Notes: generated from the letters alone by a model not told the origin. DNA of 64,000 nucleotides from PALG01 sp964495885 (GCA_964495885.1 CAZBWO010000004.1:62001-126000), one strand, 5' to 3'; counted from the stretch's first letter, positions 33,842 to 43,472 are shown. A program made the numbers and translations.

Positions 33842-35050
33842 ATGTTAGAACAGGAAGAACACGAATATGAAAAGGTGGTCCTTATTGGGCTTGTTACAAA
33901 GCACCAAGATGAAGATAAGTCTAAAGAGTATCTGGACGAACTTGAATTTTTAGCGTATACTGCCGGAGGGGAAGTTTTAAAACGTTTTACCCAAAAAAGG
34001 GAAATGCCCAATCCAAAAACTTTCATTGGTTCAGGGAAAATGGAACAGGTAAAGACATTTGTTACCGAAAATGACGTTGGAACTGCAATTTTTGATGATG
34101 AACTTTCTCCTGCACAACAAAAAAATATTGAAAAAATCCTACGCTGTAAAATCATTGATAGGACCAATCTCATTTTAGATATTTTCGCCCAACGTGCCAA
34201 AACCAGTTATGCACGAACCCAGGTAGAGCTTGCCCAATACGAATACCTCTTGCCCCGTTTGGCTGGAATGTGGACGCACTTGGAACGGCAACGTGGGGGT
34301 ATTGGAATGCGCGGTCCTGGGGAAACCGAAATTGAAACAGACCGAAGGATTGTAAGGGACCGTATTGCCCTTCTAAAGAAGAAACTTGAAAAAATAGACA
34401 AACAGATGGAGGTGCAGCGCGGGAACCGCGGGTCTTTGGTTCGAGTGGCACTGGTTGGATATACCAATGTTGGAAAGTCTACCTTAATGAATGTCATTAG
34501 CAAAAGTGAGGTTTTTGCGGAAAATAAGCTCTTTGCGACTTTAGATACTACCGTTCGAAAAGTGGTCATTGGTAATCTTCCTTTTTTATTGAGCGATACG
34601 GTAGGGTTTATTCGTAAACTCCCTACGCAATTGGTTGAATCTTTCAAAAGTACTTTGGATGAAGTTCGGGAAGCAGATTTACTGCTTCATGTGGTAGATA
34701 TTTCGCATCCCTCTTTTGAAGATCATATTGCTTCAGTGAATAGCATCCTAGATGAAATAGAAAGCAGGGATAAGCCAACCCTTATGGTATTTAATAAGAT
34801 TGATGCCTATGAAGCCGAAGCCTTGCCGGAAGATGACTTGGCTACTGAAAAAACCACAGCCCATTTCAGTATAGAGGAATGGAAAAAAACATGGATGGCC
34901 CGTACAGAAGGTGATGCCATTTTTATTTCGGCACTGAATAAGGATAATTGGGAAGCGTTCAGAAAAAAAGTATATGAAAAGGTAAGGGAAATACACGTAA
35001 CGCGTTTCCCCTACAACAACTTTCTATATCCTGAAATTATAGAAGAATAA
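33842..35050 (+). CDS. hflX: ribosome-rescue GTPase HflX
   Basis: A 402-residue GTPase. The N-terminal HflX domain reads EYLDELEFLAYTAGG, and NPKTFIGSGKMEQVK; the linker helices contain GPGETEIETDRR. The GTPase part has G1 GYTNVGKST, G3 DTVGFIRKLP and G4 NKID. HflX splits stalled 70S ribosomes, notably under heat stress in E. coli. Start ATG 33842 is preferred to TTG 33833. A terminator follows directly. Confidence 0.94.
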   Translation: MLEQEEHEYEKVVLIGLVTKHQDEDKSKEYLDELEFLAYTAGGEVLKRFTQKREMPNPKTFIGSGKMEQVKTFVTENDVGTAIFDDELSPAQQKNIEKILRCKIIDRTNLILDIFAQRAKTSYARTQVELAQYEYLLPRLAGMWTHLERQRGGIGMRGPGETEIETDRRIVRDRIALLKKKLEKIDKQMEVQRGNRGSLVRVALVGYTNVGKSTLMNVISKSEVFAENKLFATLDTTVRKVVIGNLPFLLSDTVGFIRKLPTQLVESFKSTLDEVREADLLLHVVDISHPSFEDHIASVNSILDEIESRDKPTLMVFNKIDAYEAEALPEDDLATEKTTAHFSIEEWKKTWMARTEGDAIFISALNKDNWEAFRKKVYEKVREIHVTRFPYNNFLYPEIIEE

Positions 35051-35051
35051 A

Positions 35052-35080
35052 AAAAAGCCTGTTGTAAAAACAGGCTTTTT
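35052..35080. terminator. bidirectional intrinsic terminator
   Basis: AAAAAGCCTGTT (35052-35063) pairs with AACAGGCTTTTT (35069-35080) around five bases. It serves convergent hflX and the DUF3078 gene. Confidence 0.8.
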
Positions 35081-35098
35081 AATTTTTAGAAGGGTATT

Positions 35099-36022
35099 TT
35101 AAAAACCATAGGTTAATCCAACCCCAAGTGCTTCCCGAATCTGGAATGCTTCAACTGCATTATCATCATATATCGCTTGGAAAGCTACATTCGCAGTAAT
35201 CCATTTGTTAATAGACATCACAATATTTGCAGTGTAATCTATATCCACGTTTTGTGGATCTTCCAAGTAGTTGCTGTAGAGATTCAAAATGTTTTCTATT
35301 GAAATATTTTCCATCACTTTAAACTTGGCATAGGCATTTAAAGATGCACCGAACTCAAAACGCATCGTGTCATTTGCCTCTACACCAAAATAGCCGCCAG
35401 CTGCATTAAAGGCATCTATTGCGGCTTGATCGTTACCTATATTAGTAAAATCTCCATTCACGAAGATGAATTTTGCCGTAGCTGGTGATACGTTTACAAA
35501 AAGGTTGTCACTTTTTTTCCAAAGCACCCCAGGACCTGTTTGTACATAGGCTGGCGAAAAAGCCTTAGTAGTTTCGGTTCTTGTTTCATTTCCGTTTGCA
35601 TCTTCCCCAAAAACATAGCCAGATGTCATTTGGGTTTTAAAGTTCAAGAAATAGGAATAATACCAATTGCTCTCATTGATTTGTTTTCCCAAAATCGAAT
35701 TAATTTCAAATCGGTCACTGGTTTTACGGGTAAATTCTTGATCTCTGGTCTTGCTGATACCGTAGTCTACCAATAATCGGTTATCCCAGCTCCAATCACC
35801 TCTCTTTAAATTTGCGGTATAGGAAAGGTTCAGGTTTGCGGCATAATTAGATGTCCCACCACCTGTCCATTCTGCGTTAAAAGCGGCTTGGCTAAATAAC
35901 AACGAAATGTTTCCTTCCCGGGTCCATCCATCTTTTGGCCCTTCTTCTGTAGTAGCCTCATCTTGGGCATTGACCATAAAAGCACCTAAGAAGAGTGCAA
36001 CAAAAAGTAAAGTTTTTTTCAT
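35099..36022 (-). CDS. DUF3078 outer-membrane-like protein
   Basis: A 307-residue exported protein with signal peptide MKKTLLFVALFLGAFMVNA, followed by an acidic stretch and WTREGNISLLFSQAAFNAEWTGGG, then alternating beta strands and aromatic girdle residues ending in LGVGLTYGF, a C-terminal phenylalanine as expected for outer-membrane barrels. It matches DUF3078, of unknown function, common in Bacteroidota. ATG 36022 is chosen over an in-frame ATG at 36049 because the signal begins there. Confidence 0.85.
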   Translation of the reverse strand: MKKTLLFVALFLGAFMVNAQDEATTEEGPKDGWTREGNISLLFSQAAFNAEWTGGGTSNYAANLNLSYTANLKRGDWSWDNRLLVDYGISKTRDQEFTRKTSDRFEINSILGKQINESNWYYSYFLNFKTQMTSGYVFGEDANGNETRTETTKAFSPAYVQTGPGVLWKKSDNLFVNVSPATAKFIFVNGDFTNIGNDQAAIDAFNAAGGYFGVEANDTMRFEFGASLNAYAKFKVMENISIENILNLYSNYLEDPQNVDIDYTANIVMSINKWITANVAFQAIYDDNAVEAFQIREALGVGLTYGF

Positions 36023-36117
36023 ACGTTTAGATTTAATAGGTTGCTGCAAAATTACAGTGGATTTTTATTGGGAAAAAGAAAAAAATAAAAAATAGTAGTT
36101 AGTTAACTGAAATACAG

Positions 36118-36624
36118 TTATTTATTTTTGAAAAGCGGAACAGCAGAACAGGCTTCACCGTACATCACGCTTTTTGCTACATTCCGAAGCTTTTGGGTTA
36201 AGAGAATGTAGGCATTTTCTGGAATAGGCTTATGAGCACATCCCTTAATAATAACAGGTTTATTTTTAAAATTGGAGACCTCTATTGACTGGATAATTTC
36301 AGCAAAAAGTAAGGTTTCAAGATCAGCTAAAGAGCCTACCACAACTTTTCTTGCAATCCCAGAGAGTTGGGAAGTTACTAGCATATACGCCCAAGCTGGA
36401 ATGATGGCTTCGGTACTGCAATATAAAGCAACGTAAGCATCCTTATAAATAGTTGTATCAATATTTTTTACAGTATCCCGAAATTCTTTCTCTCTTAACA
36501 CAAGCCCTTCTAGCAACCATTGGGAAATATCCAAGGTAACCCTTTCTCCTTCAGGATAGAATTCTTCCAGGTCAATAGTAATTAAAGCGCTATTGGCTAC
36601 CCTATTTACAATCTCTCCTTCCAT
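36118..36624 (-). CDS. DUF2480 family protein
   Basis: A 168-residue soluble protein with EIVNRVANSALITIDLEEFYP, LDISQWLLEGLVLREKEFR and IIKGCAHKPIPENAYI, which match DUF2480, known almost only from Bacteroidota and usually behind the SufT-like gene. Function unknown. It abuts the SufT-like gene with no gap and ends the SUF operon. Confidence 0.85.
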   Translation of the reverse strand: MEGEIVNRVANSALITIDLEEFYPEGERVTLDISQWLLEGLVLREKEFRDTVKNIDTTIYKDAYVALYCSTEAIIPAWAYMLVTSQLSGIARKVVVGSLADLETLLFAEIIQSIEVSNFKNKPVIIKGCAHKPIPENAYILLTQKLRNVAKSVMYGEACSAVPLFKNK

Positions 36625-36954
36625 TTAGAGCATTCCTAATTCTAATTTTGCTTCTTCGCTCATGAGATCTTGACTCCATGGAGGATCAAAAGTAATTTCT
36701 ACTTCAGCATCTTTAACCATTTTGATGCTTTTCACTTTATCTTCTACCTCCTTTGGCAATGTTTCTGCAACTGGGCAATTGGGAGTTGTAAGTGTCATTA
36801 ATATTTTTACTTCCAAATCCTCATTCACGAAAACATCATAGATTAATCCCAGCTCGTAGATATCTACTGGGATTTCTGGATCAAAAATCGTTTTAAGGAC
36901 TTTCACTATTTTTTCGCCAAGCTCTGTTGTGTCTATTTGGGTAGTATCACTCAT
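36625..36954 (-). CDS. SufT-like DUF59 iron-sulfur maturation protein
   Basis: A 109-residue MIP18/DUF59 domain: FDPEIPVDIYELGLIYDV and LTTPNCPVAETLPKEVE with its conserved Cys. Family members assist 4Fe-4S cluster insertion into target proteins, and in Bacteroidota the gene sits in the suf operon, as here. It begins 3 bases behind sufE and abuts DUF2480. Confidence 0.88.
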   Translation of the reverse strand: MSDTTQIDTTELGEKIVKVLKTIFDPEIPVDIYELGLIYDVFVNEDLEVKILMTLTTPNCPVAETLPKEVEDKVKSIKMVKDAEVEITFDPPWSQDLMSEEAKLELGML

Positions 36955-36957
36955 AAT

Positions 36958-37383
36958 TTAATTCTTCATTTGTGCCTGATAGGCTACTGCATATAATTTC
37001 ATTTGTTTGATCATGGAGACCAAACCGTTGGCCCTTGTAGGAGAAAGATGTTCTTTCAATCCAATTTCATCAATAAAGGAAGTGTCTGCCGCTACAATCG
37101 CTTCTGGTGGCTGATTGGAAAACACGCGTACCAAAACCGCTATAATTCCTTTAGTAATAATGGCATCACTATCTGCTGTGTAGGATACTTTTCCATCTTT
37201 CAATTCAGCATTTAACCATACTTTACTTTGGCAACCCTTGATGAGTTTTTCATCGGTCTTAAGGGTTTCATCAATAAGTGGAAGGGACTTTCCCATTTGG
37301 ATTAGATGTTCGTATTTGTCCATCCAATCTTCAAAAAGGGAAAACTCTTCTACTATATCCTGTTGTATGGTTTCAATCTTCAT
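36958..37383 (-). CDS. sufE: sulfur acceptor protein SufE
   Basis: A 141-residue SufE which takes persulfide sulfur from SufS and hands it to the scaffold. The acceptor Cys lies in DEKLIKGCQSKVWLN (about C51). The fold also contains DSDAIITKGIIAVLVRVFSNQPPE. The start codon overlaps the stop of the META gene by one base (37383). Normal length. Confidence 0.93.
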   Translation of the reverse strand: MKIETIQQDIVEEFSLFEDWMDKYEHLIQMGKSLPLIDETLKTDEKLIKGCQSKVWLNAELKDGKVSYTADSDAIITKGIIAVLVRVFSNQPPEAIVAADTSFIDEIGLKEHLSPTRANGLVSMIKQMKLYAVAYQAQMKN

Positions 37384-37826
37384 TACTGGTCTTCGGCAGT
37401 TTTTTGTTTTACAGCGGTGAGCAATACGCTTCTATCTGTTTTGGAATAAAGCGTGAGTTCTCCATTTTGCAACTGATAGGACCCCGTATTTCTTAGGGCT
37501 TGTAAAAATGCATTTTCAACATCCATGATAGGCTGTTCGCAAGCCATTTCGGTAGAGGCAATGTCTGCAAAGGCAAGTGCATATAAATCTAATGTATACT
37601 TTCCGAAGAAAGAATTACAACCGGTGTTTCCTTTAACAGACTTGTCTAATGCTGCAAAGGTAATGTAAGGAAGTTCCATTTGCGTATTAATGTTCTGTCC
37701 GTTAAGGGAGTTAACGGTATACGTTCCTGAAAGCTGCACATTCCCGGCTGCATCAATTACTTTTTTGGTTTCATCGCAACTCATAAACATTATAGGTGCT
37801 AAGAGTAAAAAAATAAGTTTTTTCAT
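37383..37826 (-). CDS. META domain lipoprotein in suf operon
   Basis: A 147-residue lipoprotein-type protein: MKKLIFLLLAPIMFMSC with lipobox FMSC (C17), then a META/HslJ fold (about 30-140; LSGTYTVNSLNGQNINT, GNTGCNSFFGKY, MACEQPIMDVENAFLQAL). HslJ of E. coli is a heat-inducible outer-membrane protein linked to novobiocin resistance. The gene is inside the suf operon, between sufS and sufE, and overlaps sufE by one base. Its role there is unknown. Confidence 0.85.
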   Translation of the reverse strand: MKKLIFLLLAPIMFMSCDETKKVIDAAGNVQLSGTYTVNSLNGQNINTQMELPYITFAALDKSVKGNTGCNSFFGKYTLDLYALAFADIASTEMACEQPIMDVENAFLQALRNTGSYQLQNGELTLYSKTDRSVLLTAVKQKTAEDQ

Positions 37827-37891
37827 GATTATTATTGGTTTTTATGATTCTAAGATACCACAAAAGGATTGGTAATAGTGATAAAAATCTG

Positions 37892-39109
37892 TTAACTAAG
37901 CATCATTTTAGCTTTTTGAACCGCTTCCACCAAACGATCAATCTCCTCCTTGGTGTTATAAAAAGCAATCGATGCCCTTACAGTTCCTGGAATAGCGTAA
38001 AATTCCATCACCGGCTGGGCACAATGATGACCCGTGCGTACGGCTATCCCCAGTTTATCTACAATTGTTCCCACATCATAGGGATGTATTCCTTCTAAAT
38101 TGAAGGAAATAACAGAGGTCTTTTTTTCAGCAGTTCCATAAATCTTTAGTCCTTCTATTTCCAATAGTCTTTTTGTGGCATATTCCAATAGATTATTTTC
38201 ATACTCTTTAATCTTATCAAACCCAATGCCATTTAAATAATCTATCGCAGCCCCAAACGCAATGCCTCCTGCGATATTAGGCGTGCCGGCTTCAAACTTA
38301 TGGGGTAAATCTGCATAGGTAGTTTTTTCAAAAGACACTTCTTTGATCATTTCTCCTCCACCTTGATAAGGGGGCAGTTTTTCTAACCACTCTTTTTTTC
38401 CATATAAGATGCCAACACCTGTAGGGCCACACATTTTGTGGGCAGAGGTTACGTAAAAATCCACATCCAAGGCAGTTAGGTTAGGCTTTTCATGCATGCA
38501 GGATTGTGCACCATCTATGAGTACTGCCGCACCTTTTTTGTGGGCTTTTTCAATTATTTCTGAAATTGGATTAATAGTTCCCAAAGCATTGGAAACATGA
38601 TTGACAAAGACTATTTTGGTTTTTTCTGAAAGTAAGTCATCAAAAACGGTCATCACCAATTCCCCTTCTTGATTCATAGGAATTACCTTGAGGATTGCCC
38701 CGGTTTTTTCGCACAACATTTGCCAAGGAACGATATTGGAATGGTGTTCCATAGCCGAAACCAATACTTCATCCCCTTTATTTAACAGCGCTGCAAATCC
38801 GTTGGCGACCAGATTTATTCCATGGGTTGTCCCCGAAGTGAAAATAATTTCCTCTGGATGGGATACTTGAAAATGTTTTTGAATTTTCCTGCGCGCCAAT
38901 TCGTAGGCATCTGTAGCTTCCTGTGAGAGCGTATGCACCCCTCTATGGATATTCGCATTATAACGGGAATAATAATCTACAATACAATCAATGACTGCTT
39001 TTGGTTTTTGTGAGGTAGCAGCGTTGTCCAAATACACCAAAGGATATCCATTCACCCTTCTTTGAAGGATTGGAAAATCCTTGCGTATTTGTTCCACAGG
39101 AAAACTCAC
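37892..39109 (-). CDS. sufS: cysteine desulfurase SufS
   Basis: A 405-residue PLP-dependent cysteine desulfurase, group II. PLP Lys is in VTSAHKMCGPTG (about K225), with an ESST-like active-site loop absent and the catalytic Cys in RTGHHCAQP (about C362). ATSQKPKAVIDCI and HRGVHTLSQEATDAYE are the family start. It provides sulfur for Fe-S clusters via SufE, encoded downstream. It begins 15 bases behind sufD. Confidence 0.95.
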   Translation of the reverse strand: MSFPVEQIRKDFPILQRRVNGYPLVYLDNAATSQKPKAVIDCIVDYYSRYNANIHRGVHTLSQEATDAYELARRKIQKHFQVSHPEEIIFTSGTTHGINLVANGFAALLNKGDEVLVSAMEHHSNIVPWQMLCEKTGAILKVIPMNQEGELVMTVFDDLLSEKTKIVFVNHVSNALGTINPISEIIEKAHKKGAAVLIDGAQSCMHEKPNLTALDVDFYVTSAHKMCGPTGVGILYGKKEWLEKLPPYQGGGEMIKEVSFEKTTYADLPHKFEAGTPNIAGGIAFGAAIDYLNGIGFDKIKEYENNLLEYATKRLLEIEGLKIYGTAEKKTSVISFNLEGIHPYDVGTIVDKLGIAVRTGHHCAQPVMEFYAIPGTVRASIAFYNTKEEIDRLVEAVQKAKMMLS

Positions 39110-39124
39110 TCCAAAAGTTGGCTA

Positions 39125-40438
39125 TTAAAGGTTAAATCCAAGACTTACGCCAATCTTTTTAGCGATAAGTAAATTGATTCTTTTTTTCAGCTCTGGGATT
39201 TTCACACTTTCCAAAACATTATTGGCAAAAGCGTACATTAACAATGCCCTGGCTTCTTTTTTTCCTATTCCACGGCTTCGCAGATAAAACAATGCATCTT
39301 CATCCAGCTGTCCAATCGTACACCCATGGGAACATTTTACATCATCTGCAAAAATTTCCAGTTGCGGTTTTGAATTGATCGTGGCCTTATCACTTATGAG
39401 AATGTTATTGTTTTGTTGAAATGCATCTAGTTTTTGGGCTTCTTTTTCAACATATACTTTCCCATTAAAAACCCCTGTAGATTGGTCGTCAAAAATACCT
39501 TTGTAGTCTTGGTGGCTTTCACAATTAGGGGCCGTATGGTAAACTAAGGTATTGTGATCTACATGTTGACGATCTTCCAAAATTGTAATTCCGTTTAGGA
39601 TGGAATCGCAATGCTCTCCATACTGATAGAAGTTCAAATTGTTTCGCGTAAGTTTTCCTCCAAAGGAAAAAGTATGCACACTACATACACTATCCCGCTC
39701 CTGCTTGATATAGGTGCTATCAATTAAGGAAGCCGAAGGCACATCATTCTGAATTTTATAATAGTCTACGTAGGCTCTTTTTTCCGCGAAAATTTCGGTT
39801 ACCGAATTGGTTAGTACCGGGTTCCCAGAAAGGCTTTGATGCCGTTCAATTATTTGAATATGCGAATTTTCCCCAACGATAATGAGGTTTCTAGGTTGTA
39901 GCATCAAGGCAGCTTCAGAACCAGTGTAAAAATTAATGATTTCTACAGGTTTCTCTACCTCTTTATTGTTGGGAATGTAAATGTATGCCCCTTCTTTCGC
40001 GAAAGCCGTATTCAATGAAGTAAGGCTTTCATCTTTAGCCACTTTGTTGAAGTAAGCTTCAACCACCGGCTTGTATTTGTCCTTACTGAAGGCTGCAGAC
40101 AGCAAACAAATATCCATTCCATCATGTGTGGTTGAAGAAAGAAACGAGCTGTAAATTCCATCCACAAAAACAATTTTGTAGGTGTCTAAATCATGTAAAA
40201 AATATTTCTTCACATCCTTAAAATCCAAGGTAGTTTCCTGCTTTGGAAAGACCCGGTAATCTTCATTCAACAATGAATTTAGGGAGGTATATTTCCAAGC
40301 CTCTTCTTTCTTGGAAGGAAAACCTAAAGTTTCAAAGTTTTTAATTGATTTATTTCGAAGTTCGTGAATAGGCGAATCTTCTGTGAGGTAATCCTCAAAG
40401 GCCAGATATGATGAAATTAATTTGTCTTTTAAGCTCAT
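39125..40438 (-). CDS. sufD: Fe-S assembly protein SufD
   Basis: A 437-residue SufD of the SufBC2D scaffold. The C-terminal right-handed beta-helix ends in KSEVKCSHGCTIGQL-like blocks (here DDVKCSHGCTIGQLDEDALFYLRSRGI), plus HNTLVYHTAPNCESHQDYKGI. It lacks the Glu/Cys scaffold pair of SufB, as expected. Start ATG 40438 is 3 bases from the sufC stop, so co-translated. Confidence 0.95.
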   Translation of the reverse strand: MSLKDKLISSYLAFEDYLTEDSPIHELRNKSIKNFETLGFPSKKEEAWKYTSLNSLLNEDYRVFPKQETTLDFKDVKKYFLHDLDTYKIVFVDGIYSSFLSSTTHDGMDICLLSAAFSKDKYKPVVEAYFNKVAKDESLTSLNTAFAKEGAYIYIPNNKEVEKPVEIINFYTGSEAALMLQPRNLIIVGENSHIQIIERHQSLSGNPVLTNSVTEIFAEKRAYVDYYKIQNDVPSASLIDSTYIKQERDSVCSVHTFSFGGKLTRNNLNFYQYGEHCDSILNGITILEDRQHVDHNTLVYHTAPNCESHQDYKGIFDDQSTGVFNGKVYVEKEAQKLDAFQQNNNILISDKATINSKPQLEIFADDVKCSHGCTIGQLDEDALFYLRSRGIGKKEARALLMYAFANNVLESVKIPELKKRINLLIAKKIGVSLGFNL

Positions 40439-40441
40439 ACG

Positions 40442-41194
40442 TTAGGCTTTAACTTCTTCTTTTAACCAGTCGTACCCTTTTTCTTCCAGCTCGTAGGCGA
40501 GCTCTTTGGTACCCGATTTTACAATTTTTCCATCCAACATAACGTGCACGTAATCTGGAACGATATAATCCAGTAAACGCTGGTAGTGCGTAATAACAAT
40601 TACGGCATTTTCTGGACTTCGTAGTTTATTCACACCGTTGGCCACTACTTTCAATGCATCAATATCCAATCCAGAATCTGTTTCATCTAAAATTGCCAAT
40701 TTAGGTTCTAACATGGCCATTTGGAAGATTTCATTTCGTTTCTTCTCACCTCCTGAAAACCCTTCATTTAGGGAGCGGGAAAGAAATTTTCTATCAATAT
40801 TAAGTAAGTCTGCTTTTTCTTTAATCTTTTGAAGCATCTCACCTGCGGGCATTTCCTCCAAACCTTTCGCCTTACGTGTTTCGTTAATGGCTGTTTTGAT
40901 AAAGTTGGTTACCGAAACCCCAGGAATTTCCACAGGATATTGGAAAGACAGGAAAACCCCTTTATGGGCACGCTCTTCAGGATCAAGCTCAATGATGGAT
41001 TCCTCATCTAAAACGATATCACCTTCTTCTAATTCAAAATCTTCATTTCCTGCTACAACCGATGCAAAGGTACTTTTACCAGACCCATTAGGTCCCATGA
41101 TGGCATGTACTTCCCCTGGTTTTACGTGAAGGTTGATTCCTTTCAGAATATCTTTTTCTTCTATACCTGCATGTACATTTTTAATCTCTAACAT
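40442..41194 (-). CDS. sufC: Fe-S assembly ATPase SufC
   Basis: A 250-residue ABC-type ATPase of the SufBC2D complex. Walker A MGPNGSGKST (33-42), signature FSGGEKKRNE, Walker B LAILDETDSGLD and switch ITHYQRLL are all seen. It drives the scaffold opening. A small lipoprotein gene separates it from sufB, three bases upstream. Confidence 0.96.
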   Translation of the reverse strand: MLEIKNVHAGIEEKDILKGINLHVKPGEVHAIMGPNGSGKSTFASVVAGNEDFELEEGDIVLDEESIIELDPEERAHKGVFLSFQYPVEIPGVSVTNFIKTAINETRKAKGLEEMPAGEMLQKIKEKADLLNIDRKFLSRSLNEGFSGGEKKRNEIFQMAMLEPKLAILDETDSGLDIDALKVVANGVNKLRSPENAVIVITHYQRLLDYIVPDYVHVMLDGKIVKSGTKELAYELEEKGYDWLKEEVKA

Positions 41195-41196
41195 AA

Positions 41197-41640
41197 CTAA
41201 CTTTTGGGTTCTTCAATTCTAATATCTGCTTCTGCAGGGGCATCCCCAACCGAAACAATTTCCTTGATTGTTAAGATTCGCTCCCAGACTTCCTTTCCTT
41301 CATCAAGGGCTGGATTTCTATCGGTGAATCCTTTGACAACCACTGGCACCATATCAAATTCTTCTTTTTTTACGGGCTCAACCATTTCTGCCAATTCCTT
41401 GGCAAGATCGTTCAGTTTAACCGCATAGATATATTGCTCACCTTTAATGACCGCACCTTCTTCGGAATAGTAATATTCCCCAACGAAATGTGCATAATCT
41501 CCATTGATCAATTTGCGATCCTCATCTGGATCTACTTCTGCGACTTCAGAAACGTCTTCATTTTCTTGATTTGAACCATTTTTACAGGAAACCATATTCA
41601 TGGCCCCCAAAACCATTACGAACAAAAAGAACTTTTTCAT
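41197..41640 (-). CDS. hypothetical lipoprotein inside suf operon
   Basis: A 147-residue predicted lipoprotein: MKKFFLFVMVLGAMNMVSC with lipobox MVSC (C19), then a highly acidic stretch rich in E and D (about 22-43), then a soluble domain of about 100 residues with DYAHFVGEYYYSEEGAVIKGEQYIYAV, and a C-terminal ERILTIKEIVSVGDAP. No family is recognised. It lies between sufC and sufB with 2- and 15-base gaps, so it is made with the SUF machinery although it should be on the outer side of the inner membrane or in the outer membrane. Confidence 0.7.
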   Translation of the reverse strand: MKKFFLFVMVLGAMNMVSCKNGSNQENEDVSEVAEVDPDEDRKLINGDYAHFVGEYYYSEEGAVIKGEQYIYAVKLNDLAKELAEMVEPVKKEEFDMVPVVVKGFTDRNPALDEGKEVWERILTIKEIVSVGDAPAEADIRIEEPKS

Positions 41641-41655
41641 ACTATTTGTGTTTAA

Positions 41656-43104
41656 TTAACCTACAGATCCTTCTAAACTGATTTCCAATAACTTTTGTGC
41701 TTCCACGGCAAATTCCATGGGCAATTTATTTAAAACTTCCTTGCTAAAACCATTCACGATTAAAGCAATTGCTTTTTCGGTATCTATTCCTCTTTGATTA
41801 CAATAAAAAATTTGATCCTCCCCAATCTTACTGGTCGTAGCTTCGTGTTCTACTTGAGCAGATTTATTGCTTGTTTCAATATAGGGAAAGGTATGTGCAC
41901 CACAGTTATTGCCCATAAGCAATGAATCACATTGCGAAAAGTTTCGGGCGTTTTCTGCACGCGGACTTATCTTCACTAACCCTCTATAACTATTTTGCGA
42001 TTTCCCAGCAGAGATTCCCTTGGAAATAATGGTACTTTTTGTATTCTTTCCTAAGTGAATCATCTTCGTACCTGTATCTGCTTGTTGGTAGTTATTGGTT
42101 ACCGCAATGGAGTAAAACTCTCCAATGGAATTATCGCCTTTTAAAATACAGCTAGGATATTTCCAGGTAACAGCACTTCCTGTTTCTACCTGTGTCCAAG
42201 AGATTTTCGCGTTTTTCTCGCAAAGTCCTCTTTTGGTAACAAAGTTAAAAACCCCTCCCTTTCCATCTTTACCTCCTGGATACCAATTTTGTACAGTAGA
42301 GTATTTTATTTCAGCATTGTCTAATGCAATCAATTCAACAACTGCAGCGTGTAACTGATTTTCATCCCGCATAGGCGCGGTACATCCTTCCAAGTAACTT
42401 ACATAGCTTCCTTCATCTGCAATTACCAAGGTTCGTTCAAACTGACCCGTACCTGCCTGATTGATTCTGAAGTAAGTGGAAAGCTCCATGGGGCAACGCA
42501 CTCCTTTTGGAATATAACAGAAAGATCCATCACTAAAAACCGCACTATTGAGTGCTGCATAGAAATTATCTTTTTGGGGAACCACAGTGCCAATGTATTT
42601 TTTTACCAATTCAGGATATTCCCGAATCGCTTCGGAAATGGAACAAAATATAATTCCTTTTTCAGCAAGGGTTTTCTTGAAAGTGGTGGCTACGGAAACC
42701 GAATCCATCACAATATCTACTGCTACACCAGCCAACTTTTTTTGCTCTTCCAAAGAAATTCCCAATTTGTTGAAGGTTTCCAATAATTCAGGATCTACTT
42801 CATCCAAACTCTCATATTTTGGTTTTTTGGCGGGTGCCGAGTAATAGGAGATATTCTGAAAATTAGGCTTTTCATAAGTAACGTTCGCCCAATCTGGCTC
42901 CTCCATTTGTTCCCAAATACGAAAAGCCTCCAGACGCCATTCGGTCATCCATTCAGGTTCTTCTTTCTTTTTGGAAATGGCCCGTACGATATCCTCATTA
43001 AGACCTACCGGAAAGGTATCAGATTCTATATCGGTATAGAAACCATACTCATATTCCTTGGTTTCCAATTCTTTTTTTAAGTCGTCTTCCGTAAACTTTC
43101 CCAT
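41656..43104 (-). CDS. sufB: Fe-S assembly scaffold SufB
   Basis: A 482-residue SufB, the scaffold on which clusters are built. Conserved blocks YYSAPAKKPKYESLDEV, YLEGCTAPMRDENQLHAAVVEL, KGISAGKSQNSYRGLV and MGNNCGAHTFPYIE include the Cys and Glu sites used for cluster binding. Length is normal. It follows the SufA-like gene by 9 bases. Confidence 0.96.
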   Translation of the reverse strand: MGKFTEDDLKKELETKEYEYGFYTDIESDTFPVGLNEDIVRAISKKKEEPEWMTEWRLEAFRIWEQMEEPDWANVTYEKPNFQNISYYSAPAKKPKYESLDEVDPELLETFNKLGISLEEQKKLAGVAVDIVMDSVSVATTFKKTLAEKGIIFCSISEAIREYPELVKKYIGTVVPQKDNFYAALNSAVFSDGSFCYIPKGVRCPMELSTYFRINQAGTGQFERTLVIADEGSYVSYLEGCTAPMRDENQLHAAVVELIALDNAEIKYSTVQNWYPGGKDGKGGVFNFVTKRGLCEKNAKISWTQVETGSAVTWKYPSCILKGDNSIGEFYSIAVTNNYQQADTGTKMIHLGKNTKSTIISKGISAGKSQNSYRGLVKISPRAENARNFSQCDSLLMGNNCGAHTFPYIETSNKSAQVEHEATTSKIGEDQIFYCNQRGIDTEKAIALIVNGFSKEVLNKLPMEFAVEAQKLLEISLEGSVG

Positions 43105-43113
43105 GTTCTTATT

Positions 43114-43443
43114 TTAAAGTGAAAAGCTTTCGCCGCAGCCGCAAGTTCTATTTGCGTTGGGGTTGTTAAAAACAAAGCCTTTTCCGTTAAGACCTCCACT
43201 ATACTCAAGGGTGGTCCCAACCAAGTATAAAAAACTTTTCTTGTCTACAATCAATCGAACAAAATTATCTTCAAAAAGCTTGTCCCCGTCTGCTTGTTGC
43301 TTATCAAACTTCAATTCATAAGACAGCCCGGAACAGCCTCCACTTTTCACCCCCACCCGAACATAATCGGTTTCAGGGCTAAAGCCTTCTTCGTTCATTA
43401 ATTGAACGATTTTTGATTTGGCGCTTTCGCTTACTGTAATCAT
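43114..43443 (-). CDS. A-type Fe-S carrier (SufA/IscA family)
   Basis: A 109-residue HesB/IscA-type protein. Cys37 lies in SGGCSGLSYELK, and Cys101 and 103 in RTCGCGESFSL: the three Cys that hold an Fe-S cluster. First gene of the suf operon, which runs 43443 to 36118 without a break of more than about 70 bases. A -7 box at 43473 provides the promoter. No Rrf2/SufR regulator is encoded here. Confidence 0.95.
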   Translation of the reverse strand: MITVSESAKSKIVQLMNEEGFSPETDYVRVGVKSGGCSGLSYELKFDKQQADGDKLFEDNFVRLIVDKKSFLYLVGTTLEYSGGLNGKGFVFNNPNANRTCGCGESFSL

Positions 43444-43472
43444 TCAATGTAGATTTATTCTAAATTGTGGGG

